From positions 1,225,001 to 1,289,000 of the forward strand of contig BRXU01000027.1 in NCBI GenBank assembly GCA_030267565.1: a stretch of DNA of 64,000 nucleotides, in the 5' to 3' direction. The position numbers and the translations under genes were made by a program. The number at the start of each line of letters is the position of its first letter. Within the stretch, counting starts at the first letter, position 1. The notes under the pieces were generated by a model, which had not been told where the DNA came from, ran no database searches, and was given only the letters and a program-made list of their open reading frames with translations. Of the stretch, positions 46,210 through 57,127 are shown one piece after another. The stretch is from Pleodorina starrii (Eukaryota > Chlorophyta > Chlorophyceae > Chlamydomonadales > Volvocaceae).

Positions 46210-48126
46210 GCGGCACTATCGCAGCACAACGAACCCGGGATCATACGGCCTGCGGAAGGCGTCTGCAGCCAGCCAGGCGCCGGGCAGGCGTGTGATACAA
46301 ATTTTACCAGTTTTACTGGAATGGCTACGATAAAACTTTTGACTTCATGAACCCTGACACGGCACGTCTTGGGGATGGCGGGCTTTGCGGCTCTTCGTCT
46401 TGACGCGTGTGGCATCTGCCTGCGGCGTGGCAGCACCCCTCCTGGGCCGCAGACCTCCGAAAAGCGTGCAACCAAACGAGTAGCCGCAAGGACGTGTGGT
46501 GCGCCGGGAGCTCTCCGCGGAGCCGTCTCGCATGGGGCGGTGGCAGTGATGTAACGATGTGTGGTTTGGTGGTGGTGGTTGTGGTGGTGATGATGGTGAC
46601 AGGTAGTGTTTAAGGCTTCCATACGGGCAGCGAATCGCGGTTAGGGTTATCGTGCGCTCCATATAAAAGTACGGCATACATGCTGCGCGTCGGGGCTATG
46701 TGGATCGGCCCCTCTGCTGTCGAGACCCAATTGTCTGATCAGCGGGCCACCCCCCGGGTGGTTTTTGATTCTTTTGCGGCACGCTGTCGACTTCATACGT
46801 CCTCTTGATTGCTGACGCCGTTGCCAATCGTAGCCCTTGGCAACAAGTGGGGTATTTCGGCTGCCGCATGCATAACGACAATAAGAGACGGAACGGCCAC
46901 GGTATGGCAGTTCTGAAAGCATGTGCGCGTCATCCCTGGCGTCGCCTTGCGCATGCAAGCTTTTACTAATTCACGTGGTGTAACGGGCTTGGTCAGGCAT
47001 TTCTGGCAGTTATCTCGACCACTTATGCCATTCAGGCGGAATCTGGGGTGGATGTCGGCAGCAATTTCCATCCAGAACTCTGATATGGAAGGGCCTGCCA
47101 AACCAACCACACTTCCTAGCCGAATCGTACGGCAGAAGAGGTCCTTTCGGATACATCGTAACCATTGCAATACTCGCCCATGTCAACGGCCGGAAGCCTT
47201 GTCACTCACCGGTGCGTCACCCTTGACAGTTGGCTCCCTGATATGACCTGATGGCATCGCCACCCCCGGCGTGCGTGGTGGGCACAGACCCCGACCCACA
47301 AAGATTTCGCCGTAAAGGAGCGCCAAGTCCGCAAAGCCATCAGTGAAGAACATCAATCTACCTTCGTGGAAACCATCACAGCAACTTTTGAAGGGTCTGG
47401 GGAAGGGTGTCAGGACACCCCGCCCCACCCACCCACTGCCGTACACATTAATTTCTTGGCCAAGAACACTTGGACCTGGGCCAAATTTCACCCTTAGAGC
47501 AGGAGCAACCCTACCTTTCAATTCTTGTTGGGGGGGGGTGGTAAATGGGGTACTTATCCTCCGTTCCTAGCTTCCTACGAACCCCTGTCAGAGTCGTCCT
47601 ACTTTGCCGAATGCTACCCTTCGAATATCCACGACAGGCACTTCAGGCACTAACCTAACACCTTGGCGCTTCCTTCTTCGGCGCTTCATTCTTCGGCAGG
47701 TCGGCAATGGCCGTGTCGCCGGGCAGTTGCCGTTGCACCTAACCGCCTAAACGAAAAACGCCCACCAAGTGCTGATGCCCTCATGCCCACCAAAGCTGCT
47801 GTGCGGGCACGCAATTAATCACTCTATTCGTTATTAGAGTGACAGTTAAACTTGTTAAGCATATGTTCACATCATAGTGGCACAGAATGTCAGCGCAAGT
47901 TACGAACACCGACATAATATTTGGAAGTAACACAAATGCGACCGCCAACGGCCCAGTACTAACGCTCATCGCAGAGCTTCGCAAACATAAGACACTCGCA
48001 AACATATTCTAGCGCCCGCAGGGCAGCGCGAATGCCAACCCGCCTTTGACCGGTTTACTGGGTCGGCTCGGTCGGCTGCCAACAATTACCCCGTCGCTGC
48101 GAGCGCGACGGTGGCTGCCGCACGAC
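46210..48126. other. Intergenic region, 3' UTR of the CBS gene and upstream region of the MurG-like gene
   Basis: No supported gene. Frames at 46923-47246 (+) and 46793-47170 (-) overlap each other and carry no family signature. 47780-48000 is clearly AT-richer and probably near the MurG promoter. A 5-codon upstream frame (ATG at 48032) precedes the chosen MurG start. Confidence 0.5.
46550..46554 (+). promoter_or_regulatory. Candidate poly(A) signal TGTAA for the CBS-domain gene
   Basis: TGTAA about 340 nt after the stop at 46209. Confidence 0.55.
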
Positions 48127-51100
48127 ATGAACATCAATCCTCGGAGGTCCGCTCTGCGCGTCCTTAAGACGGCGGGAGCTGTCTACGCGGCTACGTTTGC
48201 GGCTGTACGGCTGCGCCGCTGCAGGCACGCCGGCCCAGTCGTGGCGTTTGCTGGCGGCGGCGCGGGCTGCCACGTCTTCCCCGCGATTGCGATCGCGGAG
48301 GAGCTGCGGAAGCACGCCGTGGAGGTACGTCTGCATCATCCCCGCTTGGGGGGGAGAGGTTGACCGGTCGGCTGAAGATACCGGATAGCGCAGACAGCGC
48401 AGACAGCGCAGCGGCTCAAGCGGTGCACGGGAGCTCTGGGCTCGACAGGCTGAGCCGCCGTTCCACCTAATCCATCCGCACAGGGAAAGAGGTTCCATTT
48501 CCGCCGCATTGAATTCAATAATTTTGCCGTACTGCGGAAGCGCCGTACACCGCTGACCACTACGGCATGAGGCATGGCCCAACCCAGACGAACCATCACA
48601 CATACACGTGTTTGCAAGCCGCGGTCGGGCCCGTCCTGCGGGTCTGGTCCTTACCGTACTTCGGGGGTCGGCCACGCCGCCGCCCAACAGGGCGCCTCAC
48701 CAACTACAGCTCGACATCGACCTGCACCGTGGAACCGGCGAACCAGCCCCATACACACTTTTCCGTGTCGTGTCCGGGTGCCGTATTTGCGGTTTCCATG
48801 TGTTGGTTCTGCGCCTGTCCGCCCATCTCCCCACCACCACCACCCACCCACCCCAATCCTCCTGTGTGGCTGCACGCACCCGCGCACCGGGGGGCACCCG
48901 GCAGGCGGTGTTTCTGGGCGAGTCGCGCGGCCTGGAGGTGCATGTCGTACCACAGTACGGCTTCACGCTGTACTGCATCTCGTCCGTGGGCCTGCAGCGC
49001 CCCCTCAAGAGCGTCGCCAACGCGCTGAACGTAATGAGGTGGGGCCGGGGGGTGAGACGGAAGACCCGCAGCGAAGGGTCCCGGCGGGGGTCTGGGGGGG
49101 CGGGGCTGTTCGCGCTCTCCACCGGGGTGTGGCAGCAGGCGGCAGGCGGCGTGTCTCCAGACAGCGCACCAACCCGCGGAGCAATCTGAAGTGTAGGAGG
49201 CAGGCGGGGGGGCAGGCGGGTGGCTTAAGGACTAGGGGACCCGCGGTGGTGGAAGGATCGCCCCCCCGGGGGGCGGGGGGTACGACAGATGATACCCCTC
49301 CCTCCCTCCCCCCACCCTCCCTCGAGTCGCAGGTTCCCCTTGTGTGTGGCTCACAGCGCGTGGGCTCTGCTCCAAGCGGCCCCCGACGTGGTGGTGGGGC
49401 TGGGGGGCAAGGTGTCCGTGCCCGCCTGCGTGGCGGCTGTAGCACTGGTGAGGGGGGCAGCTGGGGCAGCTGGGGCGGCAGCGGCAGCTGCGGGAGCTGA
49501 TACGGCAGCGATGATGCGGCGCAGACGTCACAGGGGACGGGGACGGGGACGGGGAAGGAGGGTTTTCGCCAGTGACAGCGGCCCGGGTGCAAGGCGTTGA
49601 TCCGCGCATTCGCGCTCAGCATTTGCCGTACTCCGTCCTTTTGCTGCGCTGTCCTGTTGCGGCGCTGCTTCTCAGTCCACGGACGGAAGGCTGCTGCGAG
49701 GCAGCGCAGCGCTTCACCTGACGCGCCCCGGACGGATGGAAGGACAGGACAGGACCATACGCATCCCTAGAATCTCTGTCCGACCGCTCGACCTCCTTGC
49801 CTCCCTGCCTCGCGATCCCCCGGTCTCCGGTCTTCGGTCTCCGGTTCGTGTTGAGCGACTCCCGCCCGCTCTCGCGCTGCCCACCCCCACCCCCACCCCC
49901 CCGCGGCCCAGGGCATTCCGCTCGTCCTGTACGAACCCAACGCGAAGGCGGGGGCAGCCAACCAGGCCCTCCACGGCTTGGCCCGCCAGACGCTGCTAGC
50001 GTACGACAGCGCGGCGGCCGGGCTGCGGCACCCGGCCAGGTGCGGTGCGGTGGGGTGCGGTGTGGTACGACACCCCCCCTCCCCCAACACACACATACAC
50101 GGTGGTCCATCACTCAAACCCAAACCCGAAGCCCTCCTGCACTGGCCGGAGCGGGTTGGCACTCTTGACAGTTGACACATGTCACCTCGCCTCGCCCGGG
50201 AGCCGCTGCCCGGATACGGTACCTCGCCGCCCCAGAAACCTCGCATGGCATCGCCTTCCGGCGCCGCCACCGCAGGTGCAAGGTGGTGGGTCCCGCCGTG
50301 CGAGCGGAGGTGCTCCGCTGCGCCGCCGGCGGCCCGACGGCGGTGCGGCGGCGGCGTCGGGAGGCGCGTGAGGCGCTGGGCGTGACGGCGCGCGGCTCGC
50401 GGCTGCTGCTGGTGCTGGGCGGCTCGCGGGGCTGCGGATACCTCAACTGTGCGCTCAATAACGCGCTGCCGCAGCTGACTGCATTGCCGGGTGAGCGAGA
50501 AGGGGGGAGGGGGTGTGGGGGGGGTTGTTGCGGAGGACCGGGGGAAGGCCCCAGAGCGGCTTTCATCATCGCCATCAGTACAGTCATGCGTTGGAACACG
50601 CGCTGGGTGTGTTGGGTGCGCGGCGTGCTAGGGGCGGCTGCAGGCGCGCTGTCGATACGGAGGGGGAGGCGGCCGCTGCTGCTGGCTGCTGGTTGTGATG
50701 GGAAGGCTGGCTGGGTGCGGTGGCCGTCGGAAAGTGGGTGCGGCCAGCAGGCCTCACGCTTTAGCTGGAGGAAAGGGGGGAATGTGAGGACAGGGGGGAA
50801 AGGGGTGAAAGGGGGACGGCTGACGAAGCGGTGCGGGACAATGGGTGGGTGGGCCGTGGCCGCCGGCGCGGTCTGCAGCCCGCCCGCCGGCCTGCATACC
50901 CACCCCGAATGCCACACCGGCATTGCAATGCCGGGTCGGCGAGGAGCTTGCCGCGTCAAGCCCAGCGGCGCGAGGAGGGCCGGTGCAGCCGCCGAGTCCG
51001 TCAGTGGTGCTCCGTATCCCCCCGCGTGTGGGGGTGTGTGCTCCCGTGTGCTGTGTCTCCGTGTGTGTGGGGGGGGTCGTGTGAAGCCCGCCCGCCGGTT

Positions 51101-53764
51101 TCCTCTCTCCCCCCTCCCCGGCCCCCCCCCGCCCTGCTCTCATCTTCCCCCCCCCGGCACCCCCGGCAGGTCTGCACATCCTGTGGCAGACCGGCGCCAA
51201 GCAGTACGTGTCGTACTCGGCAGGGCATGCGGCCGACCTACCCAGGTGGGCGGGTAAACAGAAACGTGAACCGCAGCGACCCCAACCAGCCCGGGGCGAG
51301 GCTGCGAGAGGGCGAAGACCACACGGCCGTGTCACCGCATCACAACCAACAGTGCCGCAATAAGGGTGCTGGCGGCGGCTGATACGGCATGGGCCCATGG
51401 GTCGGTCATGGGCCCAGGGGTCAGTCATGGGCCCAGGGGTCGGTCATGGGCCCATGGGTCGGTCATGGGCCCAGGGGTTGGTCTTGGGCCCAGGGGTCGG
51501 TCATGGGCCCAGGGGTCGGCCGTGGGCCCAGGGGTCGGTCATGGGCCCAGGGGTCGGTCATGGGCCCAGGGGTCGGTCATGGGCCCAGGGGCTCGGTCAT
51601 GGGCCCAGGGGTCGGTCTTGGGCCCAGGGGTCGGTCATGGGCCCAGGGGTCGGTCATGGGCCCAGGGGTCGGTCATGGGCCCAGGGGTCGGTCATGGGCC
51701 CAGGGGTCGGTCTCTCGGTCATGGGCCCAGGGGTCGGTCATGGGCCCAGGGGTCGGCCGTGGGCCCAGGGGTCGGTCATGGGCCCAGGGGTCGGTCATGG
51801 GCCCAGGGGTCGGTCGTGGGCCCAGGGGTCGGTCGTGGGCCCAGGGGTCGGTCTCTCGGTCATGGGCCCAGGGGTCGGTCATGGGCCCAGGGGTCGGTCA
51901 TGGGCCCAGGGGTCGGCCGTGGGCCCAGGGGTCGGTCATGGGCCCAGGGGTCGGTCATGGGCCCAGGGGTCGGTCATGGGCCCAGGGGTCGGTCATGGGC
52001 CCAGGGGTCGGTCATGGGCCCAGGGGTCGGTCATGGGCCCAGGGGTCGGTCTCTCGGTCTTGGGCCCAGGGGTCGGTCATGGGCCCAGGGGTCGGTCTCT
52101 CGGTCATGGGCCCAGGGGTCGGCCGTGGGCCCAGGGGTCGGTCATGGGCCCAGGGGTCGGTCATGGGCCCAGGGGTCGGTCTCTCGGTCGTGGGCCCAGG
52201 GGTCGGTCTTGGGCCCAGGGGTCGGTCTCTCGGTCATGGGCCCAGGGGTCGGTCATGGGCCCAGGGGTCGGTCATGGGCCCAGGGGTCGGTCTCTCGGTC
52301 ATGGGCCCAGGGGTCGGCCGTGGGCCCAGGGGTCGGTCATGGGCCCAGGGGTCGGTCATGGGCCCAGGGGTCGGTCATGGGCCCAGGGGTCGGTCATGGG
52401 CCCAGGGGTCGGTCTCTCGGTCGTGGGCCCAGGGGTCGGTCTTGGGCCCAGGGGTCGGTCTCTCGGTCATGGGCCCAGGGGTCGGCCGTGGGCCCAGGGG
52501 TCGGTCATGGGCCCAGGGGTCGGTCATGGGCCCAGGGGTCGGTCATGGGCCCAGGGGTCGGTCTCTCGGTCTTGGGCCCAGGGGTCGGTCATGGGCCCAG
52601 GGGTCGGTCTCTCGGTCATGGATCCAGGGGTCAGCCGTGGGCCCAGGGGTCGGTCATGGGCCCAGGGGTCGGTCATGGGCCCAGGGGTCGGTCTCTCGGT
52701 CATGGGCCCAGGGGTCGGCCGTGGGCCCAGAGGTCCACCCCACACCACACCAACTCACTTCTTCGCTTCACCTGTCCCACCCGCAGCGCACACCCGAACA
52801 CACGTCCAAACGCATCGAGGCGCATCCAGGCACCCACCCACACCCCGGCCGCGCTTCGGCTGCTCTCCTCACACCTCCCACCTTGTTGGAACCTCACACG
52901 AACCTCACATGAACCGGAAACCGGAAACACACACGCACGTACCTCAGTCGTCTCCCCTGTCAGCTGCTGCTGCTGCTTTTTCGGACTGTCTCTTCCTGCC
53001 GCCCCTCGTTCTGCCCGCAGTGTCCGCTGCGTGCCGTACATACACGACATGGGCCGTGCGCTGTCCGCCGCCGACCTGGTGCTCAGCCGGGCGGGGGCGT
53101 CCACGGTTTCGGAGCTGGCGGCGGCGGGGGCTCCCGCGCTGCTGGTGCCCTCACCGGCGGTCAGTGAGGAGCAGCAGGCGGCCAACGCACGAGTGCTGGC
53201 AGACAGCGGTGGGTGGGTGGGGGGGTGGGGGGTGAGAGGGGGCGGGGCCCCGGATGGCCCGATCCTGGGGGCGAATGCCTACTGATATAGGCGGGGGCAG
53301 ATCGGAGCGCGAGGACGTAACCCCCCCACCCCCCGAGCCCCACACGTCCCCAGCCCCATCACGCAACTCGGCACGGACCCGCACGCCGCTCCCTCCCCTC
53401 CCTCCCCCTTCCCGCCTCCTACTCCTTCCCCCCATTCGCTCGGCCGCCCGCGGGCGGCTCCGAGTCACCTGTTGCTGTGCGTGCCTCCGCCCCCCCCTCC
53501 CCCCGCGCGTCAGGCCGTGCGGCGGTGCTCCCCCAGCTCGAGGTGGACGAGCTAGGCCTGGCGCCCCGCCTGGTGCCGCTGCTGGCGCCGGACAGCAAGA
53601 GCCTGGCAGCGATGTGGTTGGCATCATGCAGCGGAGGAGGGGGTGGCGGGGGCGGGGGAGGAAGCTCGGCGGAGAGGGGTGGGGCAGCAGCCGGGGGCGG
53701 CGACGGCAACGGCAGCGGCGCGGCGCGGGCGCGGGCCGCCATTCTGCAGCACGTTCGACGGTGA
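48127..53764 (+). CDS. murG: MurG-like UDP-N-acetylglucosamine transferase (GT28 family), probably plastid-targeted
   Basis: Eight exons: 48127-48324, 48905-49038, 49333-49447, 49912-50039, 50276-50490, 51170-51245, 53021-53208, 53514-53764; 434 residues. The N-terminal 35 residues are basic and Ala/Arg-rich, fitting a transit peptide. MurG motifs in order: the Gly loop GGGAGCHVFPAIAIAEEL (bacteria GGTGGH), VFLGESRGLEVHVVPQYGF, VVVGLGGKVSVPA, IPLVLYEPNAKAGAANQAL, VLGGSRGCGYLN, LHILWQTG, VPYIHDMGRALSAADLVLSR, GASTVSELAAAGAPALLVP and EEQQAANARVL. Known bacterial role: transfer of GlcNAc to lipid I to make lipid II at the membrane. In plants and algae a relict plastid pathway or a changed role is possible. 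The Gly loop has A-G-C-H instead of T-G-G-H, so activity is uncertain. The C-terminus is Gly-rich. Confidence 0.86.
51390..52735 (+). repeat. 19-bp minisatellite of about 1.3 kb inside a MurG intron
   Basis: Tandem units GGGCCCAGGGGTCGGTCAT (19 nt) fill most of intron 51246-53020, roughly 65-70 copies. Variants have TCAT replaced by CCGT or TCGT/TCTT, and a 27-nt form carries an extra TCTCTCGG. Arrangements of variants recur as blocks (higher-order repeats). Because the unit has no stop codon in any plus-strand frame, three long overlapping frames are open here; these are not genes. Confidence 0.97.
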
Positions 53765-55350
53765 CCGCTGACTGGGGGGTAACATCGGAGCGCCGTTTGG
53801 CGGGCAAGCTTGTGCCAAAGGTGTACTGCGGCCTGAGGCGGGGGGGAGCGGCTTGAGGTGCGGCTGCCGCCACCCTTAGTCAAGAATGCAGCGCCCCTGG
53901 TTAGCCCTGGGGTTCGAGATTCAGATTCCGGTAGATTACAAGAGCACTTCCCCTCCAACAACACGCAACCTCTCGTGCTTTCCGGTGGTTGACAACCCAA
54001 CAACTGCAACCTCGGGTTCGGCAGGGAGGCACACGGACTGGTCATTCCAGTCCATTTCATTCCAGTCCAGTCCATTCCTGCGGGACGACGAAAACCCAAA
54101 ATCTCAATACACAGAAGGCCATCCCCACGCAACGAGGGTCTGGTCCGCCAAAAACACCCACAATCTTCCGCCCCTAAAGCCCACAATCCGCAGTGCAACC
54201 TGCCCCTCAGCCACCTTCAGCCAACCCCCGACAGTTCCAAAACCACCAAACAGAAAACGACGCATCAGCATCAGCAGTACGGTGATTCTTATCCGTGGCA
54301 ATCGTCCAATCCGCGCCAACCAAAAAACAATCTTTACAAACGCTTCCAATCAAACAGCCCGGTCCTTGCCACAGACGAGAGCACCGGAACCGGCGAGTGA
54401 GCGACGACAGAGCAGAACGACGGTGAGAAACCCAGCAGACCCATAACCCAGCAGGACGGCGCCGGCGGACGGACAATTGGGGACATTCCGGTCCTGCCGT
54501 GCCGTGCCGCGCTGCCGCTCCAATTGCACGCCAAACCTGTCCCCCCAAAACACATCCCCCAGCTCCCCCCCGGGTGATCCGACACACGCACACATACACA
54601 CACACCCAGGCAGTCTTCCACCTTCCCTTATTACCACCCCTCGACAGCACAAAAAGAGGCGCCCACAGCCTCCGAGTCGGTCCATATCGGCGAAGACAAA
54701 GTACCGCAGCACCGGGTAAAGAAAAATACATCTCATCTCGACATTGGCTACTTGTGGTGACGACGAAGTCTGTGCGCGGATACCATAACAGGCAGGGCCC
54801 CTCGCTCTTTTGAGGTTTTTTATTTTTGGCATACCGTATGCCACCTTGTTTATTGGTTCTGGAGGGAAGCCTCAGGCAGTGCCTCCGTGCATCCGTGCCT
54901 TGAAGAAAAGAGCGCCCCGGTACCTGTCCCGTAACCTATCCTGCGAGATCAACTGCCGTACTGCGTTAGACCATTTCATGCACGCATTGGCCATACAAAC
55001 ACAAACTCATAAGCATGCACAAACACATAAACATGCACAAACACACACATGCGCCCAATAAAACCAGCCCTCCTACGTCCTACCACCCACCCGATCAACC
55101 TCTTAAGCCCAGACGCACAACAGCCCTTCCCTGCGGGGGCGGCCGCCCATGTCGCCCCAAAGGGCGCGAGAAAGAGGAAAACGTGCAGCCCGAACATTTT
55201 CGAACCCCGCGGTGCTGCCAGCTCGCCCCTTCCCTTCCCTTCCCTCTGTTGGAGCAATCAGACTGCGCTGCACTGCACTGCATTGCACGTCGCCAGACGA
55301 GGTGACAAGTCTTGGCTGGGTAGGACTGGACTGGACTGAGCTGGGCTGGG
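53765..55350. other. Intergenic region between convergent genes, strand-skewed
   Basis: The plus strand is rich in A and C (54080-54700), so G/T-rich on the minus strand. TGTAA on the minus strand lies at 54334-54338 and 53936-53940, about 1-1.4 kb after the stop of the minus-strand gene, so part may be its long 3' UTR. CA-rich microsatellites lie at 54585-54605 and 54995-55050. No coding region is supported. Confidence 0.5.
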
Positions 55351-57127
55351 TTAGGCACGTCCCCAGTCGGCGCCCTCGGCTCCCGCGTCCGACTCCTGTT
55401 CGTGCGCGGCTGCTTGGGGGTTGTGCTGTTCCATGGACCTGTGGGGGTGGAGGTGGAGGTGGGGGTGGAGGTGGAGGTGGAGGTGGAGGTGGAGGTGGAG
55501 GTGGGGTTGGAGGTGGGGGAGAACGGAGGTGGAGGGGCTGGTGGGGGCTGGAGGGGGCAGTGATTCGAGCCGAGCGGGGCGACGGCGGTGGAAAGCACCT
55601 GGTGGGGGGATTGAAGGGATTTCGTTGCCGGAGGGGGGAGGCAAGCCCTGAGGCAGCGCCGAGCCAACTAAGCAGGTGTAGCGAACATACACTTGCCGCC
55701 GCCTTCACATGCGGGCGTGTTCGCACCTCTGCGCCCCAGCAAACACACAGCTCGCCCAGTTCGCCCACAGCCCCCAACTCCCCACCCCGCGCCATGAGAC
55801 ATTCGGGACCGACCCCTGGGTCACTGACCAGAGGAAGTCGTTGAGCTTCTCCATAATGGCCGTGTCCAAAGACTCCACCTGCGGGTGACCCGGGCCGGGG
55901 ACGTGTGCGGAAGAGGGGAGGGGAGGAGAGAGGGGAGGAGGGGAGGGGAGGGGAGGGGGGCGAGGTCTCCCTTTCGCAACTCGGGAAAAAGGGGAGGGCG
56001 CGACCGCGAGGTGCGTCTCGACGAAAAGATTGCAGGTGGACACCAACAAGGGTCCGCCCCGAGAAAAAGCGTCCGCGCGCACGAGCGGCCGGAACCCAAG
56101 CAGCAAGCAACCCCTCACCGAACCGCCACCCCCCTTTCCGCATTTTCCACAGCCTCACCCCCAAACCCCCCTCCCCAACCCCCCCCAAACCCCTCAAAAC
56201 CCACGCACCGCATACACCACGTCTCGGACCAGCTTGTCTCTCTTTCCCTCGCCCCCTTGGTCGTCCACCCCCTCCAGACAGACGGGGTCCACCTCCACCG
56301 CCACATCCACCACATCGTGATGATCCTTACTGCACATCGTCACCCTGGGCAGCGAGCGGGGAGGGGCAGGGTGTTCGCATGCGTTGTCTTTGGCTCATCA
56401 CGGAAGTTCCCCAAGGGTATCGTACATCCCCCGCGCCGGGGTTCGCACCCACTTTGCCAGGCCAGTGAAGGTCTTGCCCTCGGCCGCGGGGGATGTGGCC
56501 TCCCAGCCAAGATCCAGATCCAGTCGTTCACATCTGTCGGCATTGAGGGGTGGGGTGGGGAGGTAGGTGACAGGGAGAGGGGAAGCGTGGGGGGAAAGGG
56601 AGGGAGGAAGGGGGGGAGGGTGTTTACGTTGTAAAATCGAAGGCCGGGGGGAGCAAGCGAGGGGCCTGTATCGTACGATCGTACGGCCAGTGTGTCAGGG
56701 AGAAGACAATTGGGGGAAGGCGTCAGGGAGACACACAGGTCAAGGGTTTTAGGGGTTTTAGGGGTTTTAAGGTTGAGTAGGGTCCAGCCAGGCTGGAGAA
56801 GCGGTGAATGCGGATCGACGGACGACACGCCGCCGGGACGGAACAGTACCGACGCGTAGGGCCATCAAGCCCCGCAACCACACAAAACCACCGTTGATGA
56901 CCTCACCTCAGCGACTTGTCTCCTTCGGACATGTCGCCGCGGTACGACAATAGTTGAGTTGTGCGGCAGGTGGCGCGCGGCGTGCGGTGCCGCAGCCCCA
57001 CGAGTTTCTGCCCCAGCTCGTCCAGAACCCACGCCTGGCCGTCCTCCGACATCGTCTCGAGCGCGAAGCAGTGGTCGCCGCTTCCCGTGGGGGTGTGACC
57101 GTGGCCGGCGCTGCTGCGACACGCCAT
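55351..57127 (-). CDS. Unrecognised 191-residue protein
   Basis: Five exons on the minus strand: 57127-56907, 56533-56453, 56344-56209, 55878-55829, 55438-55351 (stop TAA); phases agree and frames close. I do not recognise the family. The N-terminal part carries HCFALETMSEDGQAWVLDEL and GQKLVGLRHRTPRATCRTTQ, which look conserved and globular. The middle is acidic (DVVDVAVEVDPVCLEGVDDQ) and is followed by a helix (RDKLVRDVVYAVESLDTAIM, EKLNDFLW). The last 28 residues are acidic and polar. No membrane segment or clear targeting peptide. One exon (50 nt) uses a GTCAGT donor. Upstream exons may exist because the start codon lies soon after an in-frame region of unknown status. Confidence 0.62.
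55441..55530. repeat. GGTGGA-type hexanucleotide tract in an intron
   Basis: GGTGGA and GGTGGG units alternate directly next to the acceptor at 55439 of the last exon of the 191-residue gene. Confidence 0.85.
56743..56772 (+). repeat. Short telomere-like tract inside an intron
   Basis: GGGTTTTAGGGG then TTTTAGGGG then TTTTAAGG: two full TTTTAGGGG units and part of a third. The Chlamydomonas telomere unit is TTTTAGGG, so this is one base longer. It lies in intron 56534-56906. Confidence 0.7.

Noticed and set aside
46793..47246. Overlapping opposite-strand frames as a transposon fragment
   Set aside because: No transposase or reverse-transcriptase motif and no terminal repeats visible.
51366..53285. 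Three overlapping frames of 507-639 codons made of repeated GPGVGHGPRGRSWAQG-like blocks
   Set aside because: Produced by a stop-free 19-bp minisatellite lying in a MurG intron; the conserved MurG exons before and after must be spliced together.
54207..54731. 174-codon minus-strand frame rich in Cys/Trp/Val
   Set aside because: Open because of G/T skew in a likely 3' UTR; composition unlike the real genes.
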